Below are positions 28,006-38,109 of a DNA stretch of 64,000 bases, piece after piece (positions within the stretch are counted from its first letter, which is position 1; the number at the start of each line of letters is the position of its first letter). The DNA comes from Pseudoalteromonas luteoviolacea B = ATCC 29581. Lineage in GTDB: Bacteria > Pseudomonadota > Gammaproteobacteria > Enterobacterales > Alteromonadaceae. The notes beneath the pieces are model-generated. The model was not told where the DNA came from. It made no database searches and saw nothing but the letters and a program-made list of their open reading frames with translations. The position numbers and the translations under genes are program-made. The stretch lies in contig CAPN01000051.1 of assembly GCA_000333235.1 (NCBI GenBank), positions 620,001 through 684,000 of the forward strand, read 5' to 3'.

Positions 28006-28911
28006 ATGGCCTATCCAAGTTCTGTACGCATTGTTGAAGTAGGCGCACGTGATGGCCTACAAAACGAAGTGAGTGTTACAACCGCACAAAAAATTAAACT
28101 CATTGAGGCACTTGCCAAAGCTGGTTTACGTAATATTGAAGCAGGTGCGTTTGTGTCGCCGAAATGGGTTCCGCAAATGGCTGATTCAATGGATGTCATC
28201 ACTGCGCTTACCCTACCAGACCACGTTGAATTAAGTGCGCTCACACCAAATTTAAAGGGCGCTGAATTAGCGGTTCAATCTGGTGTTAAAGAGTTTGCAA
28301 TTTTCACTGCGGCCAGTGAAGCCTTTACTCAAAAAAACATTAACTGCAGTATAAAAGAGAGTATCGAGCGCTTTTTGCCTGTGATGGAATTGGCTAAAGC
28401 ACACAACATTCGAGTTCGCGGCTATGTCAGTTGTGTCGTGGGATGTCCCTATCAAGGGGAGGTCGAACCACATCAAGTGCTTGAGGTCTGTAAACAATTG
28501 TTGGCACTCGGTTGTTACGAAATTAGCTTAGGGGATACCGTTGGTGTAGGTACACCGAATAAAGTCGAGCGATTGCTGGATCTCTTGTTACAACATATCC
28601 CAAGCGACAAGCTTGCTGTGCACTTCCACGATACCTATGGTCAAGCATTAACGAATATACATAAAGCGCTTGAAATGGGCATTTCTGTGATCGACAGCGC
28701 AGTTGCAGGTCTTGGCGGCTGTCCTTATGCAAAAGGAGCGTCAGGAAATGTTGCCACAGAGGATGTAATATACTTACTTGAAGGGCTTGGCATTTCGACC
28801 GGAATTGATTTAGAAAGGCTAGCCAGCGCAGGCTGGGAAATTTGTCGTGCATTAAACAAGAAACCAGTGAGTAAAGTGTCTCTGGCGCTACAAAGCAAAT
28901 GTTCTGCGTAA
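28006..28911 (+). CDS. liuE: Hydroxymethylglutaryl-CoA lyase
   Basis: Cleaves HMG-CoA to acetoacetate and acetyl-CoA, completing leucine breakdown. The 301-residue TIM-barrel enzyme shows VEVGARDGLQNE (metal and catalytic Asp/Arg loop), the GAFVSPKWVPQMADS block, HFHDTYGQAL metal-binding histidines, and the signature GLGGCPYAKGASGNVATED carrying the catalytic cysteine. Acetoacetate is then activated by the CoA-transferase encoded immediately after it. Confidence 0.96.
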   Translation: MAYPSSVRIVEVGARDGLQNEVSVTTAQKIKLIEALAKAGLRNIEAGAFVSPKWVPQMADSMDVITALTLPDHVELSALTPNLKGAELAVQSGVKEFAIFTAASEAFTQKNINCSIKESIERFLPVMELAKAHNIRVRGYVSCVVGCPYQGEVEPHQVLEVCKQLLALGCYEISLGDTVGVGTPNKVERLLDLLLQHIPSDKLAVHFHDTYGQALTNIHKALEMGISVIDSAVAGLGGCPYAKGASGNVATEDVIYLLEGLGISTGIDLERLASAGWEICRALNKKPVSKVSLALQSKCSA

Positions 28912-28977
28912 AAACGAAAATAAAATCAGATCGCTGAATGTGATTTGGTATAGACAATAACGGTTAGGAGTGGGCTA

Positions 28978-29676
28978 ATGGCCGGTTTCGATAAAGTCGT
29001 TTCAAGTTATGAAGAAGCGATGGCAGGGTTAAAAGATGGCGATACGATTATCGCAGGTGGTTTTGGTTTATGTGGTATTCCAGAAGGTCTAATTGCGCAA
29101 ATTAAGAAAATGGGCACAAAAGATTTAACGGTGGTATCAAATAATTGTGGTGTGGACGATTTTGGTTTAGGTGTATTGCTGCACGATCGTCAAATCAAAA
29201 AGATCATTGCATCATACGTTGGCGAAAACGCGATTTTCGAACAACAATTACTCGACGGATTGCTCGAAGTTGAATTAACACCTCAAGGCACACTAGCGGA
29301 AAAAATGCGCGCTGGTGGCGCGGGTATTCCAGCATTCTATACCGCGACTGGATACGGCACGCCTGTTGCCGAAGGTAAAGAAGTAAAAGAATTCAATGGT
29401 CGTCCATACATAATGGAAGAGTCGATTACGGGTGAATTTGCCATAGTAAAAGCGTGGAAAGCCGACCGCTACGGAAACCTCGTATTTCGCCATACGGCAA
29501 TGAACTTTAACCCAATGGCAGCAACCGCAGGTAAAATCACCGTAGCTGAAGTAGAAGAAATCGTTGAACCTGGTGAGCTTGAGCCATCACAGATCCACAC
29601 CCCAGGTATTTACGTAAATCGCGTTATCAAAGGTTCATTTGAGAAGCGCATCGAACGTCGCACTACGCGCAGCTAA
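28978..29676 (+). CDS. 3-oxoacid CoA-transferase subunit A
   Basis: A 232-residue alpha subunit of a succinyl-CoA:3-ketoacid (or acetate-type) CoA-transferase. The [19 protein letters not shown]oA-binding stretch, [14 protein letters not shown] and the late [23 protein letters not shown] are typical of SCOT/ScoA. It starts 66 bases after liuE with a TAGGAG site and is likely read through from the liu promoter; no terminator is visible between. It would convert the acetoacetate formed by LiuE to acetoacetyl-CoA. Confidence 0.92.
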   Translation: MAGFDKVVSSYEEAMAGLKDGDTIIAGGFGLCGIPEGLIAQIKKMGTKDLTVVSNNCGVDDFGLGVLLHDRQIKKIIASYVGENAIFEQQLLDGLLEVELTPQGTLAEKMRAGGAGIPAFYTATGYGTPVAEGKEVKEFNGRPYIMEESITGEFAIVKAWKADRYGNLVFRHTAMNFNPMAATAGKITVAEVEEIVEPGELEPSQIHTPGIYVNRVIKGSFEKRIERRTTRS

Positions 29677-29686
29677 GGAGGACAAC

Positions 29687-30346
29687 ATGGCATTATCACG
29701 TGAACAGGTTGCGATGCGTGTCGCGCAAGAGCTTCAAGATGGTTTTTACGTAAACTTAGGTATCGGTATTCCTACTCTAGTTGCAAATTATGTCCCTAAA
29801 GGGATTGAAGTTATGCTGCAATCGGAAAATGGGTTACTTGGGATGGGTCAGTACCCAACAGAAGCCCAATTAGATGCGGATATGATCAACGCGGGTAAAG
29901 AAACCGTGACAGCTGTCAAAGGTGCAGCTATTTTCAATAGTGCTGAGAGCTTTGCAATGATCCGTGGTGGTCATGTAGACTTAACCGTTCTTGGTGCATT
30001 TGAAGTTGACCAGCATGGTAACATCGCTTCTTGGATGATCCCTAAAAAACTCATAAAGGGTATGGGCGGCGCGATGGACTTAGTTGCTGGTGCTCAGAAT
30101 ATTATCGTAACCATGACTCATGCGAGTAAACACGGCGAGTCAAAGTTACTAGAACAATGTACACTGCCGTTAACCGGTGTAAATTGCGTTAAGAAAATCG
30201 TTACCGATTTAGCCGTGTTAGAAGTCAAAGATGGCGCATTTTATTTGCTAGAACGCGCCCCTGGTGTTAGTGTTGATGAAATCATAAGCAAAACAGCTGG
30301 TAAGCTGATTGTTGAAGGTGACATCCCTGAGATGCAGTTTGATTAA
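29687..30346 (+). CDS. 3-oxoacid CoA-transferase subunit B
   Basis: A 219-residue beta subunit. The catalytic glutamate that forms the glutamyl-CoA thioester lies in MLQSENGLLGMG (Glu47), and FEVDQHGNIASWMIPKKLIKGMGGAMDLVAGA is the usual subunit B block. The ATG at 29687 has an AAGGAGG site 10 bases after the subunit A stop; the longer frame from 29639 overlaps subunit A and lacks such a site. A strong terminator follows, so this is the last gene of the rightward operon. Confidence 0.94.
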   Translation: MALSREQVAMRVAQELQDGFYVNLGIGIPTLVANYVPKGIEVMLQSENGLLGMGQYPTEAQLDADMINAGKETVTAVKGAAIFNSAESFAMIRGGHVDLTVLGAFEVDQHGNIASWMIPKKLIKGMGGAMDLVAGAQNIIVTMTHASKHGESKLLEQCTLPLTGVNCVKKIVTDLAVLEVKDGAFYLLERAPGVSVDEIISKTAGKLIVEGDIPEMQFD

Positions 30347-30424
30347 ACTAAAACTGTTGCGGTAAATAACACAAACACAATGTACCGTCCTCATTCCCAG
30401 TGCCTTTGGCGCTGAGTTACCCAA

Positions 30425-30450
30425 AACCCCTCGCAAGAGGGGTTTTTTTT
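30425..30450 (+). terminator. Rho-independent terminator of the liu operon
   Basis: AACCCCTC (30425-30432) and GAGGGGTT (30437-30444) pair around a GCAA tetraloop and are followed by a T8 run. It also lies just beyond the end of the convergent LysR gene. Confidence 0.93.
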
Positions 30451-30460
30451 ATGATTTTGG

Positions 30461-31351
30461 TTATGTAGCGCACGATAAACTGTTTAACCGGAGATGAGCA
30501 ACAAAACGTCGAGCTGCTGGACCGAGTCTGTCGCCATCTTTAAAAACGAGAAACAATTGCGCGCTTCGACGTCCATTATGTAATAGAGGCAACGCTTTTA
30601 ATGCGTTAGAGCCGAGAAATTTAGCTATCGCCGGCTCGGGTAGCCACGCAAAGCCCAATCCGCTTTTTATCATCTCAATGGACGTTGTCAGATGGCTCAC
30701 TGTCCAACGCTGCTCAGCACCTAGCCAACCTGCATCTCGTTTCTCTTGAGTAGCCGAATCTCGAATGACTATCTGGCGATGTAATTTAAGATCTTCAAGT
30801 GTTAGGTCTCTACCAAGAGCTTGAAGTGGGTGATTTGGACTTGATACTGCAATAAACTCCAATTCACATAACTCTTCACTAAACCCCTCTAACAAAGGCT
30901 CCGCAGCGATCGCGATATCAACTCTATCGTCTTCTAACAATTCAGAGCTACCGTTTAGGATCGTTTCTATCAGTTCTATGCGAAGTAATGGAAATTCTGC
31001 AGACGTTTGTTCTAGACTTCTGTACAGCAATTCATTAGGTAGAATTTCATCAACCGCAATACGTAACGAAGTTTCAATTCCTTCTGCTAAGGTGGTGCCC
31101 ACAGCTTCAACCTTTGCTGCTTCATTTAACAAGTAATTCGCCCGCTTAAGCATTAGCTCACCGGCATCTGTGAGTACAGTCCTACGGCCTTCGATACGAA
31201 ACAGCTTAACCCCTAATGCACTTTCAATTTTATGCACAGCGGTATGAATACTAGACTGGCTTTTATGCACGGATACAGCTGCTTGATTGAATCCACCGTA
31301 CTCAACGACGGCCTGAAACATACGCCACTGCTCTAACGTTACTCGCAACAT
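30461..31351 (-). CDS. LysR-family transcriptional regulator
   Basis: A 296-residue LysR-type regulator: N-terminal winged helix-turn-helix (WRMFQAVVEYGGFNQAAVSVHKSQSSIHTAVHKIE in about 8-42, then the usual LGVKLFRIEGRRTVLTDAGE) and a C-terminal periplasmic-binding-protein-like effector domain with two lobes. It is divergent from the azoreductase gene 97 bases away and is the obvious candidate to control it. The signal is unknown; regulators paired with azoreductases often sense quinones or other electrophiles, but that is not readable here. Confidence 0.92.
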   Translation of the reverse strand: MLRVTLEQWRMFQAVVEYGGFNQAAVSVHKSQSSIHTAVHKIESALGVKLFRIEGRRTVLTDAGELMLKRANYLLNEAAKVEAVGTTLAEGIETSLRIAVDEILPNELLYRSLEQTSAEFPLLRIELIETILNGSSELLEDDRVDIAIAAEPLLEGFSEELCELEFIAVSSPNHPLQALGRDLTLEDLKLHRQIVIRDSATQEKRDAGWLGAEQRWTVSHLTTSIEMIKSGLGFAWLPEPAIAKFLGSNALKALPLLHNGRRSAQLFLVFKDGDRLGPAARRFVAHLRLNSLSCAT

Positions 31352-31353
31352 AT

Positions 31354-31383
31354 ATTCTCTTAAATAGAATGATTTCTTAGAAT
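31354..31383. promoter_or_regulatory. Putative LysR operator between lysR and azoR genes
   Basis: ATTCT (31354-31358) and AGAAT (31366-31370) form an inverted pair, and TTCTTAGAA (31374-31382) is a second palindrome with the same AGAAT half site. The cluster of three or four half sites directly upstream of the regulator start resembles T-N11-A LysR boxes and could allow autorepression. Confidence 0.4.
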
Positions 31384-31448
31384 AATAAAAATATTAATCG
31401 GAAAAATTATAAATACAATAGTGCTCACTTGTTAAAAAGGAGCAAGCT

Positions 31449-32039
31449 ATGAATACGTTTCTTACTGTAAAAAGTTCAATCAATGGGCAAAATAGTGTTT
31501 CTAACCAACTAATTGACTGGTTAGCGACCAGACTTAAACACGGCGAACATACAATCATTGAGCGTGATCTAGGTTTCCTCTCTTTGCCCCACCTAAGTCA
31601 AGAAGAATTGACAACCTGGATGACCGACGAAAACAACTTAAATGACGATCAACTATCACTTCGCGCACTTTCTGATTCAATCATCGCTGAAGTTAAAGAA
31701 GCTTCTGCAATTGTTCTTGGTCTACCCATGTATAACTTCGGTGTACCCTCAAACTTTAAAGCATGGATAGACAGATTAGCCCGGGCTGGGGTTACATTTT
31801 CTTATACAGAAAATGGCCCGATTGGTTTACTTGAAAATAAACCCATTTATGTCATTGCAACTCGGGGAGGCATATACCAAGGCACGCCTAAAGACAGTCA
31901 AACCCAATACATCAAGAACGTTTTCAGTTTTTTAGGACTCCATGATGTACATTTTGTCTACGTTGAAGGGCTAGCAATGGGAAATGCACAACAGATCGTC
32001 GAGCAAGCAAAAGAGCAACTTCACTCTCTCGTACTGTGA
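31449..32039 (+). CDS. azoR: FMN-dependent NADH-azoreductase / quinone reductase
   Basis: A 196-residue flavodoxin-fold enzyme. LGLPMYNFGVPSNFKAWIDRLARAGVTFSY is the FMN-binding and dimer segment of AzoR, followed by ENKPIYVIATRGGIY and SFLGLHDVHFVYVEGLAMG. Members reduce quinones and azo compounds with NADH by two-electron transfer, protecting against thiol-specific stress. An AAGGAG site precedes the ATG. Divergent from a LysR gene that probably regulates it. The N terminus is slightly unusual, starting MNTFLTVKSSINGQNSVS instead of a clear beta strand with a short loop. Confidence 0.88.
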   Translation: MNTFLTVKSSINGQNSVSNQLIDWLATRLKHGEHTIIERDLGFLSLPHLSQEELTTWMTDENNLNDDQLSLRALSDSIIAEVKEASAIVLGLPMYNFGVPSNFKAWIDRLARAGVTFSYTENGPIGLLENKPIYVIATRGGIYQGTPKDSQTQYIKNVFSFLGLHDVHFVYVEGLAMGNAQQIVEQAKEQLHSLVL

Positions 32040-32310
32040 TGTGTACTCAAGATCCCGGAGGCATACACCCTATCAACTAAAAGATCCCTGTTTTAGTGCT
32101 CAACCGTGTTTTAAATACTAGACTTGCTAATGCAAAAATGTGGCACCTTTCAAATTTGCGAAACAACGTAATGGAAACACGGTGGCGTCCCCACGGGGAA
32201 CATTTTACAGGCGTTTACACCATGATATTGATTGTGATTAGGGGCATGTAACTCCGTGCTATGTCAAACATCTTCACGTAGATTGACTATCAAACTAAAT
32301 AGGCCAATGG

Positions 32311-32748
32311 CTAAGCCTTGGCTTGAATGGTTTCTGTGTAGATCATTGGATGATTTATTTGCATAAAAGGCGAGGCATCTGTGACGTGCTGAAAACCGAA
32401 TTTAGTATAAAGCCCATGAGCATCCTGTGTAGCGAGCATAAATCGCCGCAAACCTTGCAAGCGAGTATGCTGCATAATATGTGCAACCAATTTTTTGGAA
32501 ATTCCCCTTCCCCTCGCCTCGTCGATTACAAACACGTCCGCTAAATACGCGAATGTTGTAAAATCGCTAATGACTCGAGCAAACCCTACCAACCGGTTAT
32601 TCTCTATCACGGCAAACGCTAAACTGTTGTCAATCGCACTATAGACGGTTTGCTTAGGTATTGCTTTAGACCAATAACAATTGCTGAGAAAAGCATGTAT
32701 TGCATCAAGGTGTAACAGTATTCGAGTTTTATCCTCTGTAATTTCCAA
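32311..32748 (-). CDS. GNAT-family N-acetyltransferase
   Basis: A 145-residue single-domain GNAT protein. The acetyl-CoA pyrophosphate loop is visible as VIDEARGRGISKKLV (a Q/RxxGxG/A pattern), preceded by the strand LADVFV and followed by the MLATQDAHGLYTKFGFQHV segment containing the usual Tyr and GF. The substrate is unknown. It is monocistronic, with 271 bases free of genes on its downstream side and the rluE region upstream. No gene name can be given. Confidence 0.85.
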   Translation of the reverse strand: MEITEDKTRILLHLDAIHAFLSNCYWSKAIPKQTVYSAIDNSLAFAVIENNRLVGFARVISDFTTFAYLADVFVIDEARGRGISKKLVAHIMQHTRLQGLRRFMLATQDAHGLYTKFGFQHVTDASPFMQINHPMIYTETIQAKA

Positions 32749-32884
32749 TGTGCGCCCCTTTAAAAATGAAGTATTGATGAAATCACTATTGCATTGCCTT
32801 TACCCAAGCTCAAGAAAAATTACACCACCGCAAGACGTCATTTTGGTATACTCTTTCGTTGTTTAACATAAAGCTTTATTAATC

Positions 32885-33520
32885 ATGCGAAACAACAAGT
32901 CACCAAACACGTTAAAGCCCAATAAACTTAAGCCACAGCGAAAAGCGGCGATTAAAAAATCGACATTGCGACCAGAAGACGTCAAAATCGTCCTTTTTAA
33001 TAAACCCTTCGATGTATTGTGTCAGTTTACCGACGATCAAAATCGTCAAACCTTAGCTGATTTCATTTCTATCCCTGAAGTTTATGCAGCTGGTAGACTC
33101 GATCGTGATAGTGAAGGCTTGTTACTTTTAACTAATTGTGGTCAGTTGCAACATAGACTTACCACCCCAGGTAAAAAGACGCAAAAAACATATTGGGTTC
33201 AAGTAGAAGGAACGGTAAGTGACGACGCAATAAAGGCCTTGCAACAAGGTGTAGAACTAAAAGATGGCATGACTTTACCAGCCCAAGTAAAGCGATTATC
33301 CCCCCCCCAACTATGGCCACGAAACCCACCGATCCGGGAGCGTAAGAATATTCCTACCGATTGGCTTGAGATCAAAATAATTGAAGGACGCAACCGTCAA
33401 GTACGTAGAATGACGGCTCATGTTGGCTACCCAACCCTACGCTTGATCCGTGTGCAAATTGGGCCATATCGTCTGGAAGACATCGAAAGTGGCGGATATG
33501 TTGTGCTTAATCGGCTGTAA
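32885..33520 (+). CDS. rluE: 23S rRNA pseudouridine(2457) synthase
   Basis: An RsuA/RluB-E-type pseudouridine synthase of 211 residues. It lacks the N-terminal S4 domain and has a basic N-terminal tail (residues 1-28, many Lys and Asn), as in RluE. The catalytic aspartate is Asp73 in [17 protein letters not shown], and [37 protein letters not shown] is the RluE-type C-terminal block. The order rluE, then mnmA-hflD-purB matches E. coli. A run of nine C residues lies in the middle of the gene and is in frame here. Confidence 0.92.
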   Translation: MRNNKSPNTLKPNKLKPQRKAAIKKSTLRPEDVKIVLFNKPFDVLCQFTDDQNRQTLADFISIPEVYAAGRLDRDSEGLLLLTNCGQLQHRLTTPGKKTQKTYWVQVEGTVSDDAIKALQQGVELKDGMTLPAQVKRLSPPQLWPRNPPIRERKNIPTDWLEIKIIEGRNRQVRRMTAHVGYPTLRLIRVQIGPYRLEDIESGGYVVLNRL

Positions 33521-33589
33521 AAATTTATTTCACTGGCGATTACGTGTTATCATATCGGCCTTTTCAAATGCATTGAGATCCCTATCAGT

Positions 33590-34690
33590 ATGAGCGACAA
33601 CAGTCACATTAAAGTCATCGTCGGAATGTCTGGCGGTGTTGATTCTTCTGTCTCGGCCTATTTGCTTAAGCAGCAAGGTTATCAGGTTGAAGGCTTATTT
33701 ATGAAAAATTGGGAAGAAGACGATAATGATGAGTACTGCGCAGCCGCTGAGGATTTAAAAGATGCACAAGCCGTGTGTGAAAAACTCGGTATCGAACTTC
33801 ACACGGTAAACTTTGCGGCAGAATATTGGGATAACGTCTTCGAGTATTTTCTTGAAGAATATAAAGCGGGAAGAACCCCAAACCCAGACATCATGTGCAA
33901 TAAAGAAATTAAATTTAAAGCGTTTTTACAGTTCGCCGCTGAAGCGCTTGGTGCAGATTATATTGCTACTGGTCACTATGTTCGTCGCGACGAGCGCAAT
34001 GGTAAATTTGCTATGATCCGTGGTCTCGATGATAACAAAGACCAAAGCTATTTTCTGTATACATTAAGCCACGAGCACATTGCACAAACTTTATTTCCGG
34101 TTGGTCATATTGAAAAACCTGAAGTGCGACGTATCGCAGAAGAGCAAGGACTTATCACCCACGATAAGAAAGACAGTACCGGCATTTGTTTTATTGGCGA
34201 GCGTAAATTTAAAGATTTCTTACAACGTTATTTACCAGCTCAGCCTGGAAATATTGAAGACACAGAGGGTCAGGTTGTTGGTCAACACGCAGGTCTTATG
34301 TACCACACGCTTGGCCAACGCAAAGGCTTATTGATAGGTGGCATGAAAGAAGGCAATGGTGAACCTTGGTATGTGGTCGATAAAGACATTGCTCGTAATG
34401 TGCTTGTTGTCGGTCAAGGCTCAGACCACCCTCGCCTATACAGCAATGGGCTTAATGCCAACCAATTACATTGGGTGGATCGAGTCGGCCCCAAAGGTAC
34501 TACTCGCTGTACCGTTAAAACACGGTATCGCCAAACCGACATTCCCTGCACTTTATTAGTTGGTGAAGATGGTATGGCGCGAGTATTATTCGACACACCA
34601 CAAAAAGCAGTCACTCCGGGACAGTCAGCGGTATTTTATGTTGATGACGTTTGTCTAGGTGGCGGAATTATCGACTCGGTGATCCGATAA
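33590..34690 (+). CDS. mnmA: tRNA-specific 2-thiouridylase
   Basis: Installs the 2-thio group on U34 of tRNA for Lys, Glu and Gln. The 366-residue enzyme has the PP-loop GMSGGVDSS (12-20), the two reactive cysteines Cys103 ([12 protein letters not shown]) and Cys200 (STGICFIGE), and the beta-barrel C-terminal domain with VPGQ-like [12 protein letters not shown]. The stop codon overlaps the hflD start (TAATG), which couples the two. Standard gammaproteobacterial position. Confidence 0.97.
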   Translation: MSDNSHIKVIVGMSGGVDSSVSAYLLKQQGYQVEGLFMKNWEEDDNDEYCAAAEDLKDAQAVCEKLGIELHTVNFAAEYWDNVFEYFLEEYKAGRTPNPDIMCNKEIKFKAFLQFAAEALGADYIATGHYVRRDERNGKFAMIRGLDDNKDQSYFLYTLSHEHIAQTLFPVGHIEKPEVRRIAEEQGLITHDKKDSTGICFIGERKFKDFLQRYLPAQPGNIEDTEGQVVGQHAGLMYHTLGQRKGLLIGGMKEGNGEPWYVVDKDIARNVLVVGQGSDHPRLYSNGLNANQLHWVDRVGPKGTTRCTVKTRYRQTDIPCTLLVGEDGMARVLFDTPQKAVTPGQSAVFYVDDVCLGGGIIDSVIR

Positions 34691-35292
34691 TGATGCAACA
34701 TCAAGTCATGGCATTGGCAGCGATTTGTCAAATTACAAAGTTAGTGCAAAAAGTGGCTAAATATGGCCAATTTAACGAACACGAAGTAGCAAGTTTTTTG
34801 CAAAGTATCGTTATTACAAATCCTAAAAACCCCGAGGATGTGTATCAAGATCGCTTTGCATTAAAGCAAGGTTATAAAACCTTAATAGACCAACTCTCAG
34901 CTGAAGGTCAAAAAGACGTCGAATTGGTTAAATATGTAGGCGGGCTAATTCAACTTGAACGAGTTCTTGCTGCTAAACCCGGTGTATTGAAAGAGCTTGG
35001 TAAGCGAATTAACGAACTCGACCGACAGTTAGAGCATTTTACTATCACCGATGACACACTGGTAGCGAGCCTTGCTGATATCTATTCGCAAGTAATCAGC
35101 CCATTGGGTCAACGCATTCAAGTATTTGGTCAACCAGAGTTATTAAAACAACCTCATATTCAGCACAAAATCCGTGCCCTGCTACTTGCTGGGATCCGCG
35201 CGGCGGTGCTGTGGCGACAGATGGGAGGTAAACGCAGGCAATTTTTTTTAGCCAAGCGTAAAATCATCATTGCCGCCCAACAAAATTTGTGA
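34690..35292 (+). CDS. hflD: High frequency lysogenization protein HflD homologue
   Basis: A 200-residue helical protein with the HflD pattern VMALAAICQITKLVQKVAKYG near the start, VKYVGGLIQLERVL in the middle and QVFGQPELLKQPHIQHKIRALLLAGIRAAVLWRQMGGKRRQF near the end. In E. coli HflD associates with membranes and affects lambda lysogeny through CII. Its cellular job is not well defined. The ATG at 34690 shares its A with the mnmA stop; a second ATG one codon on is equally usable. purB follows at 35 bases. Confidence 0.93.
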   Translation: MMQHQVMALAAICQITKLVQKVAKYGQFNEHEVASFLQSIVITNPKNPEDVYQDRFALKQGYKTLIDQLSAEGQKDVELVKYVGGLIQLERVLAAKPGVLKELGKRINELDRQLEHFTITDDTLVASLADIYSQVISPLGQRIQVFGQPELLKQPHIQHKIRALLLAGIRAAVLWRQMGGKRRQFFLAKRKIIIAAQQNL

Positions 35293-35315
35293 ATATCGTT
35301 CAAAATCAAAATTAG

Positions 35316-36698
<1,383 letters not shown>

Positions 36699-36724
36699 AT
36701 AAATTTAGTTTTCGTTTAGAATAA

Positions 36725-36754
36725 AGCGAAAGTCACTGACTTTCGCTTTTTTTA
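36725..36754 (+). terminator. Rho-independent terminator after purB
   Basis: AGCGAAAGT (36725-36733) and ACTTTCGCT (36739-36747) form a 9-bp stem around CACTG, followed by T7. It lies directly before the roxA gene. Confidence 0.93.
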
Positions 36755-36767
36755 TGGGATCTCAAAC

Positions 36768-37919
36768 ATGTTTCAACTTACCATTAACGATCTTTCAATA
36801 TCGGACTTTTTATCTTTATATTGGCAAAAACAACCGCTTCTAATTAAAGGTGGTTTTAAGGACTTCGTAGACCCTATTGAACCTGAAGAACTAGCCGGGC
36901 TTGCGATGGAAGAATCCATTGAGTCTCGTATTGTGACCAATCACGACGAAACCTGGGAAGCTCATCACGGTCCTTTTGAAGATTTTAGTTTACTGACTGA
37001 TAGCAATGCAACGTTGCTTGTCCAAGCGGTTGACCATTGGCATCCGAATGCTGCTGAGCTAATAGAACCTTTTCGTTTTATTCCAAACTGGCGGATCGAC
37101 GATCTTATGATCAGTTACTCTACACCAGGCGGTGGTGTTGGCCCTCATCTTGATCAATACGATGTGTTTATTATACAAGGACAAGGCAAACGCCACTGGC
37201 GCGTTGGGCTACCTAACCCAAGCCTACGTGAATTTGCGCAAAATAAAAGTTTACTCCAAGTAGAAGCATTTGATGCCATCATCGATGCAGTACTTGAACC
37301 TGGTGACATCCTTTATATCCCTCCAGGCCACCCACATGAGGGTTATGCTATCGAAAATGCCCTAAATTACTCAGTAGGGTTTAGAGCCCCAAACCAGCGT
37401 GATTTAATATCAAGTTTTGCAGACTATCTGATTGACAATGAATTAGGTAAGAAACGTTATGGCGATGCCGATTACGTTGCACGCGCTAGTATTGGGTTAG
37501 TGTCTGAAAAGGAACGTAACCGCCTTAAGAACTTAATCATTGATACGGTTAATGATGAAAGTGCCTTCCAAAATTGGTTAGGTAAAACGCTTTCTACACC
37601 AAAGCATGAGATGGATTTGTACGAATTAGAAGAATCCTATTCAGAAGAAGACATCACTGGCATTTTACTCGAAGAAACAGTATTAATTCGCGCCGGAGGT
37701 GTTAGAGCACTCTACCAACTTACAGAAGATAATCTGGTCTTACTCAGTATAAATGGCGAAAATTATCACTTATGCGCCGTTAATCAGAAGAATATTCAAT
37801 TACTTTGCGATCACATTGAAATATGCTCTGATGAGTTCGAAAAAAATGAAAAATGGCTAGATTTTATACGACTCTTGACTAAACTTATCAATGAAGGGAT
37901 CTATTATTTCCCAGAATAG
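36768..37919 (+). CDS. roxA: Ribosomal protein uL16 3-hydroxylase (cupin/JmjC oxygenase)
   Basis: A 383-residue 2-oxoglutarate/Fe(II) oxygenase of the YcfD/RoxA type, which hydroxylates an arginine of ribosomal protein uL16 in E. coli. The metal triad is visible as His127 and Asp129 (GGGVGPHLDQYDVF) and His188 (IPPGHPHEGYA). The opening WQKQPLLIKGGF and the C-terminal winged-helix-like region (about 250-383) complete the family architecture. It sits after purB behind a terminator, so it needs its own promoter or read-through. E. coli also carries this gene near purB and phoPQ. Confidence 0.92.
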   Translation: MFQLTINDLSISDFLSLYWQKQPLLIKGGFKDFVDPIEPEELAGLAMEESIESRIVTNHDETWEAHHGPFEDFSLLTDSNATLLVQAVDHWHPNAAELIEPFRFIPNWRIDDLMISYSTPGGGVGPHLDQYDVFIIQGQGKRHWRVGLPNPSLREFAQNKSLLQVEAFDAIIDAVLEPGDILYIPPGHPHEGYAIENALNYSVGFRAPNQRDLISSFADYLIDNELGKKRYGDADYVARASIGLVSEKERNRLKNLIIDTVNDESAFQNWLGKTLSTPKHEMDLYELEESYSEEDITGILLEETVLIRAGGVRALYQLTEDNLVLLSINGENYHLCAVNQKNIQLLCDHIEICSDEFEKNEKWLDFIRLLTKLINEGIYYFPE

Positions 37920-37927
37920 ACGAAAGT

Positions 37928-37957
37928 AACCGACATTTTGCCGGTTGCTCTTTTTTT
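37928..37957 (+). terminator. Probable terminator after roxA
   Basis: A short stem, AACCG (37928-37932) with CGGTT (37942-37946), is followed after GCTC by T7. The stem is short, so efficiency is uncertain. Confidence 0.6.
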
Positions 37958-37958
37958 G

Positions 37959-38004
37959 TAGGTGGTTGTTGATATAACTCGCACATAAATCAAAAGACCA
38001 CCTA
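37959..38004. repeat. Nested inverted repeat downstream of roxA
   Basis: Outer arms TAGGTGGT (37959-37966) and ACCACCTA (37997-38004) enclose inner arms TTGAT (37969-37973) and ATCAA (37989-37993). Both are perfect and nearly collinear, so a single long hairpin could form. It lies between a T-run terminator and a GNAT gene. There is no T run after it. Confidence 0.5.
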
Positions 38005-38109
38005 AGTAAGACAAGTAAACGTGGCAAAAGTTCCATTGAATTAAAAAATTCCATTTTAATGGCAACAGCGTTACCGATGAAAGCGTGACTACTTAAAGGC
38101 GGGGGTTGT

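Noticed and set aside
32040..32310. 271-bp gap between azoR and the GNAT gene
   Set aside because: Only a weak TCCCC/GGGGA dyad is visible and there is no reading frame or T-run hairpin, so no feature is called.
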